DNA from: Pandoraea communis
GTDB lineage: Bacteria > Pseudomonadota > Gammaproteobacteria > Burkholderiales > Burkholderiaceae
Length of the DNA: 64,000 bases
Direction: 5' to 3'
Assembly (NCBI RefSeq): GCF_902459745.1
Contig: NZ_CABPSJ010000005.1
Span: 186,001-250,000 of the forward strand
Of the stretch, positions 1-8,870 are shown in pieces; position 1 is the stretch's first letter, and every line of letters begins with the position of its first letter. The translations under genes were made by a program, and so were the position numbers. The notes below the pieces were generated by a model. That model did no database searches. It saw only the letters and a list, made by a program, of their open reading frames with translations, and had not been told where the DNA came from.

Positions 1-1139
1 GCACTGGAGTCTGCGTCGATGCAGCGGCCCGCGGCCACCACGTTATCGGCGTCGGCAGCGAGCAGGCTGCCCAGCGGCACGGTGTGCAGGTGGTCGTCGC
101 CGAACGGCTGCCACACGTACCCTTCCGGACGATCGTGCAGCTCGATGGGCCAGGCGGTGCGCGCCACCGCGTCGGGGAACGATTTCGCGGCAATCACTTC
201 TTCGGAAGTGAGCGTGTGGGTACCGACGATCCAGCGCGTTTGCCGGATACCCGGCAGCCCGTAGCTGCGAATGCGTGCGTTGCGATACACCTCGGGGTAT
301 TCCGCCTTGAGGAATTCGAAGGCGCGGTCTGCCTGGTCGCGCCCCACCAGCGCCGTGTGCGATGCGGCCACCGGCTCCAGCGGCGTTTCGATGTGCGTCA
401 TGTTCGCGATACCGATGTTGCGGCCGCGGAAATAGAAGACGAGACCGTCCTTGCGCTCCAGTCCGTAAGTGTTCGCGCGGCTCGCCACGCGTTCCTTGAA
501 CTCGGCCTGGGTTGGCGCGTGCGTCTCGTCGAGCCCCTCGATCACGACCATTTGCGTGCCGTGCACGGGCGTGATCGGTTCGCGGCACGACAGTCCGGCG
601 TTCCAGGCAAGCGCTGCGTCGCCGCTGGCGTCCACAAAGCCCTTGGCATCGACGTGCACGTCGCCGTACCGCGTGGCGAGCGTCACGCGCTGCACACGGC
701 GGCCTTCGGTGGCCACATGCCCGATGACGGCGCCGAGAATCACGGTGATCCCCGCGTCGAGAATCTTCTGCTCGATCCAGCGCGAGAGCGCGACTTCGTC
801 GTACAGCACCACCGTCGTGAGCGGGCCTTCCTTGTAGTGCAATGCGCCTTGGACGCCCAGGTCGCGCAGAATGCCGTCGGCGATGCCGTGCGTGACCTGA
901 AAGCGCTTCGGGCCGTTGGAGAACAGCCCGCAGAAGGTGCCGATGATGGAATTGACGGCCTGACCGCCAAGCGAGGGAAGGCTGTCGACGAGAACGACCT
1001 TGCGGCCGAGCGCAGCAGCTTCCAGCGCGGCGGAGGTGCCCGAAATACCGGCGCCCACGATGCAGATATCGGCATCGACGTGCCACGCGGGGGTGTGGGT
1101 CGCGCGGCGTACCACGCGAGTATTGGTGTCCAATTGCAT
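1..1139 (-). CDS. FAD-dependent oxidoreductase (FAD_oxidored type), C-terminus off the window
   Basis: The frame is open from the ATG at 1139 to the left edge, giving 379 residues and no stop, so the gene is cut by the window. Near the N-terminus a Rossmann motif GAGISGTSAA follows a DADICIV strand, as expected for FAD binding. The last visible residues include VVAAGRCIDAD, a signature I associate with the FAD_oxidored family. That places it among FAD-dependent dehydrogenases acting on small organic acids; the substrate cannot be read from sequence. It is the last visible gene of the operon that starts at 7032, 88 bases after the aconitase X small subunit, with a strong hairpin between them. 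A GGAG lies directly against the ATG, which is unusually close. Confidence 0.85.
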   Translation of the reverse strand, partial: MQLDTNTRVVRRATHTPAWHVDADICIVGAGISGTSAALEAAALGRKVVLVDSLPSLGGQAVNSIIGTFCGLFSNGPKRFQVTHGIADGILRDLGVQGALHYKEGPLTTVVLYDEVALSRWIEQKILDAGITVILGAVIGHVATEGRRVQRVTLATRYGDVHVDAKGFVDASGDAALAWNAGLSCREPITPVHGTQMVVIEGLDETHAPTQAEFKERVASRANTYGLERKDGLVFYFRGRNIGIANMTHIETPLEPVAASHTALVGRDQADRAFEFLKAEYPEVYRNARIRSYGLPGIRQTRWIVGTHTLTSEEVIAAKSFPDAVARTAWPIELHDRPEGYVWQPFGDDHLHTVPLGSLLAADADNVVAAGRCIDADSS

Positions 1140-1182
1140 CTCCAGTAAAGCTAGGTCAGGGAAATAAGACGGGCAACGATTC

Positions 1183-1217
1183 GCGCATGGCGGGGGCGGA
1201 AGCCCCTCGCCATGCGC
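1183..1217. other. Intergenic hairpin inside the operon
   Basis: Arms 1183-1192 and 1208-1217 are perfect complements (GCGCATGGCG with CGCCATGCGC), and an inner GGGG/CCCC extends the stem to about 14 bp with one bulged base. No T-run follows on the minus strand, so it is not a standard terminator. It may stabilise or process the transcript between the aconitase X small subunit and the FAD oxidoreductase gene. Confidence 0.6.
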
Positions 1218-1227
1218 ATGGAAACGC

Positions 1228-1701
1228 TTAAGCGCCGGCGACGCGCCGGGTCACTTCGACCACGCCGCGATCGGCATCGACCACCACCCAGTCGCCCGTC
1301 TGGATGAGCGAAAGCGGGTCGCGATCGAAGTCCGTCAACGCGGGGGCGTGTGTGACCACGGCACCGAGCGCCATCTTGGTCGTCATCTCGTTGAACAACA
1401 TGGCGATCGGCGCGGTGCCCGCCAGTCGTGCGATGTGAAACTGGCTCGACCATCCCGACGAACCCTTCGCGCCGGGGAACACCAGCACCTTGCCCGCGAA
1501 GCTCACGCCGCGAAGTTCGTGACGCGTTTCGATGACCGTGCCGGTGCGCGGGTCGATGCCGCCCCAGCCGGAGATGCGGTCATGGGTGACGAGCGCCTCG
1601 CCCTCGGTGCGCCCGCCGACAACGCGCCGGCCGTGCAGCACGAAGGTCTGCGTGGCGCTTTGCGGGGTGTCCTGCCGTTCGATGTGTGTCGTGGCGTTCA
1701 T
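1228..1701 (-). CDS. Aconitase X swivel (small) subunit, DUF126
   Basis: A 157-residue protein containing GKVLVFPGAKGSSGWS, the conserved Gly/Ser-rich loop of the DUF126 swivel domain that forms half of aconitase X (AcnX). It pairs with the large subunit encoded just upstream: its ATG overlaps that stop codon (ATGA at 1698-1701), so the two are translationally coupled. In other organisms AcnX enzymes dehydrate cis-3-hydroxy-L-proline (bacteria) or phosphomevalonate (archaea). The identity of the subunit is clear, but the substrate here is unknown. A longer reading frame upstream lies inside the large-subunit gene and was rejected as the start. Confidence 0.9.
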   Translation of the reverse strand: MNATTHIERQDTPQSATQTFVLHGRRVVGGRTEGEALVTHDRISGWGGIDPRTGTVIETRHELRGVSFAGKVLVFPGAKGSSGWSSQFHIARLAGTAPIAMLFNEMTTKMALGAVVTHAPALTDFDRDPLSLIQTGDWVVVDADRGVVEVTRRVAGA

Positions 1702-2987
1702 GCCAGTGCTCCTGTCCAGCGACCGCTGACGGCGGCCGAAATGCACTCGGCCGTGGTGCCGCACCAGGCCTGAATGTTCATGATGGCCGGCAGGTAATGC
1801 GCCTGCTTGGCCGAGTCGACAGCGGCCACTCGCGTCCCCTTGGGCATGACTCGCCCGAGCGCGGAACATGTGTCGCTCATGAGATGCGCGCCGGCGGCTT
1901 CGATGATGCGTGTGTAGCCCGCCTGATCGGCCAGGTGACGTGTGGCGCGCGGGGTGAAGATCCAGAGTTCGGTGTTCTCATGCACCTTTTGGCCTTCGAG
2001 CAGTTGGCAGACTTCCCAGATCTGTTCGATGGAGTAATGCGGGCAGCCGAGCATCACGAAGTCGACGTCGCTGTCGCGCGCCGTCGTGTTCACGCGTTCG
2101 TAAGCGAGACGCCGTTCGGCCGCGCCGTAACGCAGCGTCTGGCGGGCCTTGCGCGGGCCGAACGCTTCGTCGAGCGTTCGCGCTTCCGGCGTCGTGCCAA
2201 CGATGTGATACATCTCCACGCCGCCCGACGATGCCGCCGCTGCGCCGAAGTGCTTGAGGCGCGGCAGGTTGGCCGGCCCTTGAATGCCCTGCAAAACGGG
2301 AATGCCTTCAGAGACGACTTCGCCGACGGAATAGCCGAGCAGTCCCCATTCGAAGACGTTGTCGATCGGCACGTCGACCTGCACGAGGTCGGTGCCGTAG
2401 CGGTTCTCCGTCAGATGCAGGCCCCAGTAGGGAATCTTGCCGGTGACCATGGCGGCGCCTGCGCTCTCGCGCCCTTCGGCGTTGCTGCGTGCGCCGAGCA
2501 CGGCGTTGATATACACCACTGCCGACGACTCCATCCACGCGCAATGCTCGCCGCGCACTGGCACGTTGCCGACCTGATATGGCGCACAGGTGTGCAGGGG
2601 CTGAACGCCAAGCCGGCCCGCATACGCTTCGCCTGCGCGATACAGCTTGACGACTTCCGGGGCAATGCCCTGGCGCTCGGCATGCTCGGGATCGAAGCCT
2701 TGCTGGAGATGGCTGCTGTAGGCCTTCATCCGTGGCACGGGCACGACTTCGGCGCTGTCGAGGTTGAACTCGGAAAAGACGGCGTCGAGATCGAGCGCGC
2801 CGCCGCGCGTGCCGAAGTCGCGCAGAAACGGCGTGGTGGCGCCGAGCGTGCCGCACACGTTGTTGGTATCGACGAAGCGTTCGGCACCGAGCGCTTCGCC
2901 GTAACGCACCAGCAGATCCATCGCCTTCTGCACGGCGGGGCCCTGTGTGCCGTCGAGCATGGCTTGCTCGTCGGGGGTCAGTCGCAT
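1698..2987 (-). CDS. Aconitase X catalytic (large) subunit, DUF521
   Basis: This 429-residue protein matches the large subunit of aconitase X, an iron-sulfur hydro-lyase. Three cysteines sit in conserved-looking contexts, C134 (LHTCAPYQ), C315 (MLGCPHYS) and C374 (SDTCSALG), and could ligate the cluster. The GTRVAAVDSAKQAHYLP stretch near residues 384-400 is typical of the family C-terminus. The start at 2987 follows AGGAGA by a normal distance. The subunits are separate rather than fused. Neighbours are a 2-oxoglutarate dioxygenase and an IlvD-type dehydratase, so the operon holds two unrelated dehydratases. cis-3-Hydroxyproline is one possible substrate by family precedent, but nothing nearby confirms proline catabolism. 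Confidence 0.9.
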   Translation of the reverse strand: MRLTPDEQAMLDGTQGPAVQKAMDLLVRYGEALGAERFVDTNNVCGTLGATTPFLRDFGTRGGALDLDAVFSEFNLDSAEVVPVPRMKAYSSHLQQGFDPEHAERQGIAPEVVKLYRAGEAYAGRLGVQPLHTCAPYQVGNVPVRGEHCAWMESSAVVYINAVLGARSNAEGRESAGAAMVTGKIPYWGLHLTENRYGTDLVQVDVPIDNVFEWGLLGYSVGEVVSEGIPVLQGIQGPANLPRLKHFGAAAASSGGVEMYHIVGTTPEARTLDEAFGPRKARQTLRYGAAERRLAYERVNTTARDSDVDFVMLGCPHYSIEQIWEVCQLLEGQKVHENTELWIFTPRATRHLADQAGYTRIIEAAGAHLMSDTCSALGRVMPKGTRVAAVDSAKQAHYLPAIMNIQAWCGTTAECISAAVSGRWTGALA

Positions 2988-3019
2988 GGGGGTGTCTCCT
3001 TGAATATGATGAGGGCCGT

Positions 3020-3931
3020 TCAGGCGTCGAGTGTGGTGGCCCGTCGTAATTCGCGCCGCTGCGTCAGGTCGAAACGCCGGCCGCGATGCAACGTGCATCG
3101 GTTGTCCCAGATCACCAGATCGCCCGGTTGCCAGGTATGGCGATAGACGAAGGCGGGTTGCGTGGCGTGTTCGAGCAGATCGAGCAGCAGCATGCGGCCC
3201 TCGGCGAGGGTCATGTCGAGAATGCGGCTGGCATGCGCCCCGATGAACAACGACGATCGGCCACCGGGGTGCCGGCGCACCAACGGCCAGACCGTTGGGG
3301 GAATGGCGGCGCGTTGGGCGGCGTCGTACTCGGTATCGCCGAGAAAAATGCGCGAGTGCAAGGCGTCGTGTTCGGCCTGCAACTCGCGCAGCGACGCTTG
3401 CTGAGACGCAGGCAATGCCTCGAGCGCAGCGCGCATGTCGGCGAACTCCGTTTCCCCGCCCTCCGGTGGCACTACCACGGCATAGAGCATCGAGTAGCGG
3501 GCAGACGGGCGCTGGAACGAACTATCGCTGTGCCACAACTGGTTGGCGATGTTGCCCACGATGCGGCGATGCTCGCGACTGGCGACGGCACCGCTTTCGT
3601 CGAGATTGGAGATGTCGGCGAGCGTGTCGTACCCGAGGCGGTTGTGCGGTTTGGCGACGCGTTTGAAGCCGATATCGAGCGGACCCAGCGCGCTGGCGAA
3701 ATCCAGTTGCTGCTGCGGTGTGAGCGACTGGCCGCGAAAGACGAGGACACCGTAGCGGGTCATCGCGTCGTCGATGGCGTGCGCGGTGTCCGCGTCGACC
3801 GGCGCGGCGGTGTCGAAGCCATGCACCTGACCGACGAAATCGAAAGCGAAGGCGGTCTCGCTCGTCCCATTCGCTTCACCTGTTCGGCTCGCGTTCGCCG
3901 TCGGCGCGCGCAGCGGTGTGATGTCAAGCAT
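3020..3931 (-). CDS. TauD/TfdA-family 2-oxoglutarate-dependent dioxygenase
   Basis: A 303-residue Fe(II)/2-oxoglutarate dioxygenase. The iron ligands are visible as H134 and D136 (LWHSDSSF) and the distal H282 (CTLHRGRRFD), with an arginine around R294-R297 to bind 2-oxoglutarate. Members oxidise taurine, 2,4-D, alkyl sulfates and related carboxylates. Here the gene lies 32 bases upstream of the aconitase X genes and 36 bases after the MFS carrier, so it probably hydroxylates the imported compound or an intermediate. The specific substrate is unknown. The reading frame is complete and of normal family length. Confidence 0.93.
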   Translation of the reverse strand: MLDITPLRAPTANASRTGEANGTSETAFAFDFVGQVHGFDTAAPVDADTAHAIDDAMTRYGVLVFRGQSLTPQQQLDFASALGPLDIGFKRVAKPHNRLGYDTLADISNLDESGAVASREHRRIVGNIANQLWHSDSSFQRPSARYSMLYAVVVPPEGGETEFADMRAALEALPASQQASLRELQAEHDALHSRIFLGDTEYDAAQRAAIPPTVWPLVRRHPGGRSSLFIGAHASRILDMTLAEGRMLLLDLLEHATQPAFVYRHTWQPGDLVIWDNRCTLHRGRRFDLTQRRELRRATTLDA

Positions 3932-3967
3932 GTTGGTTCCTCTTGCGCATTTCGTTGAGGGGCGATG

Positions 3968-5335
3968 TCACGCGGAACCTGCGGCGTGCGGTGCGTGCTC
4001 CGCGCGTTCGGGATCGTCTTGCCGTTGGAGCATGCCAAGCGCGAAGGCGAAGATCGCCACGAGGCCCACTGGCACCGCGCCGAAGTAGAACAAGGCGCTG
4101 ACAGGCCAGTGAAGCGAGAGCAGGGCGCCGCCGATGACCGGGCCTGCAATCGCGCCGATTTTCTGGATGCCCACCGCCACGCCCACGCCCTTGGCGCGCA
4201 AGGCGGTGGGATAGACCATCGCTGCCACCGCGTTGAGGCCGAATTGCGTGCCGATGACGCAAAACCCGATCATGAAGACCGCCGCGATCAGCATGCCCTC
4301 GGGAATACTGGCGCCGAGCGCGGCGACAAGCGGGCAGCCGATGACGGGCAACACCGCGACGATCAGTGCGCCGCGTGTGTCGACGAATCGCATCAGGGCG
4401 AGTCCTCCGATGGTGCCGCCCACCGAGAATGCGCTGGACACGAGGGCCGCACGCGCCGGAAGCACACCGATGGCTTCGATGAGCATCGGCAGCCAGCTCA
4501 CGAGGAAGAACAGCGCCATGGAGTTTGCGACATACACGGCCCACAGCACGGGGGTGATGCGTCGCAGACGCCCGGCGAAGAGTTGTCGCAGCCGGGCATG
4601 TTGCGCCCCCGAGGCTTCGCTGCCGACGACGAAACGCATCTGCGCGTTGAAGACCTTTCCAGGATGAAGCCGTGAAATCACGCGTGCGATCTCGTCGGCA
4701 CGGCGGCCCTTCAGCGCGAGAAAGCGGATCGACTCCGGCACCCATAGGGCGAGCATGACAGCGGCCAGCAACGGCCCGACACCGCCGATGACGAAAATGG
4801 CCTGCCAGCCGAAGTGCGGAATCATCCACGCCGCGACCACACCGCCCAGCCCGGTACCGATGCTGTATCCCGTGTACATCAACGTGACCCAGGTGGCCCG
4901 CAACCGGCGAGGGGCGAATTCCGTCATGTACGCGATGGCATTGGGCACGACACCGCCGATGCCGATGCCCGCGATAAAGCGCAACACGAGCAGGGTGCGC
5001 AGGTCGCTGGCGAAGACGACGGCGAGCGTGAGCACGGCGAGGATGACGGAGCCGATGAGAATCGTGCGCTTGCGTCCGATGACGTCGCCCAGATAACCGA
5101 GGACAAATGCACCGAGCATCGTGCCGAAGACGAACGCGCCGAATGCCGGACCCAGTGCGCCGCGACCAATGCCCCAGGCACGGCCGATGGCGGGCGCGGC
5201 AAACGAGAGCGCGCCGAGATCGTAGCCCTCGGTGAGCATCATCAGGCCCATCAGGACGATGATGCGAATCGAGAACTTCCCAACCTTCTGCGTTTCGATC
5301 GCCTGATCGACGTCGACAGTGGCCGCGGCGCTCAT
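3968..5335 (-). CDS. MFS transporter, aromatic acid:H+ symporter-like
   Basis: A 455-residue 12-helix major facilitator. The first helix contains MMLTEGYDLGALSFAAP, whose acidic residue in helix 1 is typical of the aromatic acid/H+ symporter group (PcaK, BenK-like). Motif A appears after helix 2 as GYLGDVIGRKR. It sits in the inner membrane and probably imports the operon substrate. Its ATG overlaps the stop of the upstream dehydratase gene (ATGA at 5332-5335). The family is clear; the transported acid need not be aromatic, because the neighbouring enzymes look like hydroxy-acid chemistry. Confidence 0.9.
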   Translation of the reverse strand: MSAAATVDVDQAIETQKVGKFSIRIIVLMGLMMLTEGYDLGALSFAAPAIGRAWGIGRGALGPAFGAFVFGTMLGAFVLGYLGDVIGRKRTILIGSVILAVLTLAVVFASDLRTLLVLRFIAGIGIGGVVPNAIAYMTEFAPRRLRATWVTLMYTGYSIGTGLGGVVAAWMIPHFGWQAIFVIGGVGPLLAAVMLALWVPESIRFLALKGRRADEIARVISRLHPGKVFNAQMRFVVGSEASGAQHARLRQLFAGRLRRITPVLWAVYVANSMALFFLVSWLPMLIEAIGVLPARAALVSSAFSVGGTIGGLALMRFVDTRGALIVAVLPVIGCPLVAALGASIPEGMLIAAVFMIGFCVIGTQFGLNAVAAMVYPTALRAKGVGVAVGIQKIGAIAGPVIGGALLSLHWPVSALFYFGAVPVGLVAIFAFALGMLQRQDDPERAEHAPHAAGSA

Positions 5336-7032
5336 GAGCGATCTCCGTCGTCACGCCGACCGCTCAGCACGGCGCCTTGCGGCATCGATGACACGTTCTC
5401 GCGATACAGCTTGAGCCACCCGCGTGCCGATGAGGCAGACGGTGCGCGCGGCTGTTCGCTGCGCTCGGCCCATTGCGCGTCGTTCAGTTGCACGTCGCAA
5501 CGGCGGGTGTCGAGATCGATGACGATGGTGTCTGCGTCGCGCACGAGGGAGAGCGGTCCGCCGGTCGCGGCTTCGGGCGAGATCTCCGCAACGACCAGGC
5601 CCTTGCACACGAGTCCCGAGAGGTGCCCGTCGGTGAGCAGCGCGACCGACTCGCTGAGCCCCGCGCCGTCGATAGCGAACACCACGCGCGACGCGCCGCC
5701 GCCCATCGCAGGACCGCCACAGACGCCCGCGCCGCGCATGACCACCACGTGACCGGGACGGATGTCGCCACGGCGCAGGGCCTCGACCGCGGCGTCGGAG
5801 GTATCGAAGCACACCGCCGAGCCTTCAAAGCGGCGGGCCTTGCCGGGGGAGATGCCGAACTTCACAATGCCGGCCTCCGGCGCCAGATTGCCGCGCACGA
5901 GCACGATGGCCGGGCGCGACGCGAAGGGGCGCTCGATCGGACGTATGACGTTGTCGTCGTGAATGGGCGCGTCTTGCACGTTCTGCGCCATGGTCGTTCC
6001 GGTGACCGTGATCGCGTCGCCATGCAGCCACGGCAATAGACGGCGCAGCACGCCGCGTGACCCGCCCGCCGCATCGAACGCTTCGATGGTGTCGTCTCCG
6101 ACCGGGCGAATACCCGTGAGTACCGGAATCTGGTCGGCCAGCGATTCGAACAAGTGATAGACGTCGACATCGCATTGCGCTTCGCTGGCAATCGCTTGCA
6201 GATGCTTGACGCTGTTGATCGAGCCGCCGACGGCGAGCACCGCCATCGCGGCGTTGGCGAATGCACCGGGACTGAGAATCTTGCGGGGGGTGAGGTCGGC
6301 CTCCACCATTTCGACGATGCGTTTGCCTGCCTGACGCACCGTCTCGAACATTTGCGCACTGTTGGCGGCCACCGGTGTGCTGCCCGGCAGCGCCATGCCG
6401 AGGGCTTCGCACACCAGGTGCATCGAGTTCGCCGTACCCAGACCCGAGCACACGCCGGGCCCGCGAATCGCATTGCGCGCCATGCCGACGAGTTCGTCCA
6501 CCGGCAGGCCGCCGGTGACCACATGCATCGCGCCGACGAAAACGTCTTCGATATCGACGTGTTTGCCACGATATTCGCCACTGGCCTGATAGCCGCAAGC
6601 CACGATAAGGCTCGGAATGTCCAGCCGGGCTGCCGCCATCAACTGACCGGGTACGGTCTTGTCGCACGAGGCCAGACATACCATGCCGTCGAGCAGTGCG
6701 CCTTCGACGGCGACTTCGATGTCATTGGTGACGAGGTCGCGTGCCGACAGGATGTACGCGCCGCGTGCTCCGGCACCGGTGATGAAGTCGCTCGGCGCGG
6801 CCGTACGGATTTCGAAGGGCAGAGCGCCGGCGGCGCGAATGGCTTCCTTGAGCGCGGCCGCGACACCGTCGAGGTGACTGAAGCAACTGGCAAGCTCGGA
6901 AGATGAGTTGACAATGGCGATCTTCGGTTTTTCGAGATCTTCTTCGGCGATGCCCAAGGCACGCCATTGGGCGGCACGCACCGCCCACAGATAGGAACCA
7001 CGGGGGAAATTGCTTCGCAAACGACGAGGCAT
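5332..7032 (-). CDS. IlvD/Edd-family dehydratase
   Basis: A 566-residue member of the dihydroxy-acid / sugar-acid dehydratase family. Cysteines able to hold an iron-sulfur cluster are present at C50 (SSELASCFSHLDG), C123 (ASCDKTVPG) and C195 (GPGVCSGLGTANSM), matching the family pattern. It removes water from a 2,3-dihydroxy acid to give a 2-keto acid. This is probably a catabolic paralogue rather than the biosynthetic IlvD, because it is the first gene of a LysR-controlled operon with a carrier and aconitase X. The promoter must lie in the 141-base gap shared with the divergent LysR gene. Confidence 0.92.
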   Translation of the reverse strand: MPRRLRSNFPRGSYLWAVRAAQWRALGIAEEDLEKPKIAIVNSSSELASCFSHLDGVAAALKEAIRAAGALPFEIRTAAPSDFITGAGARGAYILSARDLVTNDIEVAVEGALLDGMVCLASCDKTVPGQLMAAARLDIPSLIVACGYQASGEYRGKHVDIEDVFVGAMHVVTGGLPVDELVGMARNAIRGPGVCSGLGTANSMHLVCEALGMALPGSTPVAANSAQMFETVRQAGKRIVEMVEADLTPRKILSPGAFANAAMAVLAVGGSINSVKHLQAIASEAQCDVDVYHLFESLADQIPVLTGIRPVGDDTIEAFDAAGGSRGVLRRLLPWLHGDAITVTGTTMAQNVQDAPIHDDNVIRPIERPFASRPAIVLVRGNLAPEAGIVKFGISPGKARRFEGSAVCFDTSDAAVEALRRGDIRPGHVVVMRGAGVCGGPAMGGGASRVVFAIDGAGLSESVALLTDGHLSGLVCKGLVVAEISPEAATGGPLSLVRDADTIVIDLDTRRCDVQLNDAQWAERSEQPRAPSASSARGWLKLYRENVSSMPQGAVLSGRRDDGDRS

Positions 7033-7156
7033 GGTGTCTCACTCCAACGTTTTTTCTAGGTGAAAAACGCCGTCTCGGACGCACTCTCCGGAGCCTCTCG
7101 AAGACGGTGACTCATGCTAGGTAGCCGAATATAATCCGTCAATTCGATTCAATTTA

Positions 7157-7171
7157 TTTGGCAAATCCAAA
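7157..7171. promoter_or_regulatory. Candidate LysR operator in the divergent promoter region
   Basis: TTTGG-CAAAT-CCAAA is a perfect 5-bp inverted repeat with a 5-base spacer, and T7157 and A7169 fit the T-N11-A pattern of LysR-type sites. It ends three bases before the ATG of the LysR gene, where it would also support autorepression. The assignment is by position and symmetry only. Confidence 0.5.
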
Positions 7172-7173
7172 AT

Positions 7174-8103
7174 ATGGATATTCATCAGGTCGACCTGAAT
7201 CTCCTGAAGGCCTTTGACGCGATGATGCGCACGCGCAGCGTGACGCAGGCGGGCATCGTGCTCGGGTTGAGTCAGCCGGCCATGAGTTTTGCGCTGTCGA
7301 AATTGCGTCAGATGTTCGACGATCCGCTGTTTGTACGCTCCGCACGTGGCATGGAACCCACGGCGCGTGCGCAGGAACTGGCGGAGCCGGTGACGCGCAT
7401 GCTGTATCTGATTCAGGATGAAATCCTGCCGCGTCCGACGTTCCACCCGGCGTCTTCGCGTGAGACGTTCGTGATGTGCATGTCGGACATCGGAGAAATG
7501 GTGTTCTTGCCGCGCTTGCTCAGACATCTCGACGGCGTGGCGCCGCATGTGAAGATCAAGACGGTTGCTCCCACACCGCAGGAGTTGGAGGTGGGACTGA
7601 CCGAAGGCGATATCGCGCTGGCGGTGGGCGTGTTCCCCGATCTGGAGAGCGCATCGATCCGTCAGAAGCTGTTGTATCAGCACTCGTTTGTCTGCGTGAT
7701 GCGGATCGATCATCCGGACATTGGGCAAACGATGACGAAGGAAGAATACGAGGCGGCCGACCATGTAGCGGTGCGTCCGGAGGGGCGTCGCGCCGACCAG
7801 TTCGAGAAGACTCTGGAGCGGCTCGGTGTGCATCGCAATGTGCGATTGTCCCTGCCTCGTTACATGGGGGTGCCGTTCATCGTCGCCGACTCGAACATGA
7901 TTGCCACGGTGCCGCTCATGGTCGGACGCCGCTTTGCCGACTTCGCGCGGGTAAGGCTCATGCCGTTGCCGTTCAATGTCCCCGCCTACGACCTCCATCT
8001 GCATTGGCATTCGCGATTTCACAACGATCCGGCCAACGTCTGGATGCGTGACGTGATGTCGGCGTTGGTGAGTACACCGAAGCAACCTTCGACGGTGGAG
8101 TGA
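7174..8103 (+). CDS. LysR-family regulator of the divergent catabolic operon
   Basis: A 309-residue LysR-type regulator of the NodD/NahR-like branch. It begins DLNLLKAFDAMMRTRSVTQA and has the winged helix-turn-helix in residues 1-65, followed by a substrate-binding effector domain. It is transcribed away from the IlvD-aconitase X operon, the classic arrangement for a regulator that senses the pathway substrate and activates the opposite promoter. No clear ribosome-binding site precedes the ATG at 7174. That start was kept because the protein begins exactly where LysR proteins usually do. Confidence 0.92.
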   Translation: MDIHQVDLNLLKAFDAMMRTRSVTQAGIVLGLSQPAMSFALSKLRQMFDDPLFVRSARGMEPTARAQELAEPVTRMLYLIQDEILPRPTFHPASSRETFVMCMSDIGEMVFLPRLLRHLDGVAPHVKIKTVAPTPQELEVGLTEGDIALAVGVFPDLESASIRQKLLYQHSFVCVMRIDHPDIGQTMTKEEYEAADHVAVRPEGRRADQFEKTLERLGVHRNVRLSLPRYMGVPFIVADSNMIATVPLMVGRRFADFARVRLMPLPFNVPAYDLHLHWHSRFHNDPANVWMRDVMSALVSTPKQPSTVE

Positions 8104-8183
8104 CGACCGGTAATGCCGCGAGCGCGGTCTCGTGAGCTATCGCCGCCATCGACAAAATCAATCGACCGGATTCACGAAAGGGC

Positions 8184-8212
8184 TTGACTGTCTACCTACT
8201 AGTAGATAAAGT
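8184..8212 (+). promoter_or_regulatory. tetR promoter with embedded operator
   Basis: TTGACT (8184-8189) and TAAAGT (8207-8212) are 17 bases apart and could be the -35 and -10 boxes. Between them lies the perfect palindrome CTACTAGTAG (8196-8205), extendable to 8193-8208 with one mismatched pair. An operator between promoter boxes just before a TetR gene suggests autorepression. Confidence 0.6.
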
Positions 8213-8219
8213 TCGTTTC

Positions 8220-8804
8220 ATGAACCGCACAACCACATCGCCGGCTGCACCGACCGTCAGGGAGCAACTGCTAGAACATGCGCAGATGTTGCTGATGACG
8301 CGAGGCTACAACGGCTTCAGCTATCGGGATTTGGCCGAGCGGGTGGGCGTGAAGACGTCGAGCATCCACTATTACTTTCCGGCCAAGGAAGATCTGGTGC
8401 TTGAGGCGATCAAGGTATATGACGCGTTCGTCGACGAAGGGCTGGCCGGTATCGACGATGCGTTGCCGCCGACACAGAAGCTGGCGCTATATGCGCAAGG
8501 GTTCGGGCGCATCGTGGCCGACGGTCATCGGATCTGTCTGTGCGGCATGTTGGCCGCTGACATCGAGACGTTGCCCGAGACGGTTCGTGACGCTGTACAG
8601 CGCTTCTTTGCGCACCACGAAGCCTGGTTGGCGCGCGTGTTGGCGCAGGGGGTGACAGACGGATCGCTCACACTGAGTTCGTCGCCCGACGCCACGGCAC
8701 GTGCGCTGTTCGCAGGGTTTCAGGGCAGTGTGATGGCCTCGCGATTGTTTCGGGCGCCCTCGCGGGTGGAGGATGTGGTGGCTTCCGTTTGCGGCGTGGC
8801 CTGA
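8220..8804 (+). CDS. TetR-family repressor, possibly thiol-sensing
   Basis: A 194-residue TetR regulator with its helix-turn-helix at about residues 25-60 (FSYRDLAERVGVKTSSIHYY). Two cysteines, C106 and C108 (HRICLCGMLAAD), lie in the ligand domain; C106 matches by number the reactive cysteine of E. coli NemR, although I cannot align them here. The ATG at 8220 was chosen over a TTG at 8184 because the TTG lies within the likely -35 box. The next gene encodes the peroxide reductase Ohr. Control of Ohr by this repressor is an inference from position and from the palindrome at 8871-8892; Ohr is normally governed by the MarR-type OhrR. Confidence 0.9.
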   Translation: MNRTTTSPAAPTVREQLLEHAQMLLMTRGYNGFSYRDLAERVGVKTSSIHYYFPAKEDLVLEAIKVYDAFVDEGLAGIDDALPPTQKLALYAQGFGRIVADGHRICLCGMLAADIETLPETVRDAVQRFFAHHEAWLARVLAQGVTDGSLTLSSSPDATARALFAGFQGSVMASRLFRAPSRVEDVVASVCGVA

Positions 8805-8834
8805 GAAAGGCCGGCCAGGTGGGGGAAGCAGAAC

Positions 8835-8860
8835 AACGGGAGTTGGCCTCCCGTTTATTT
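8835..8860 (+). terminator. Terminator after tetR
   Basis: AACGGGAG (8835-8842) pairs perfectly with CTCCCGTT (8848-8855) across a 5-base loop, followed by TTTATTT. It ends the tetR transcript 31 bases after the stop codon and implies that ohr has its own promoter. Confidence 0.75.
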
Positions 8861-8870
8861 GGGTCAAGTT

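Noticed and set aside
43-1086. A 347-codon Arg-rich frame at the left end on the minus strand
   Set aside because: It is a shifted frame of the FAD oxidoreductase gene, whose true frame starts at 1139 and carries the GAGISG and GRCIDAD motifs.
7185-7198. Perfect 14-base palindrome TCAGGTCGACCTGA inside the LysR gene
   Set aside because: It falls on codons for the conserved LysR N-terminus (HQVDL) and includes a common GTCGAC core, so coincidence with coding constraint is likely.
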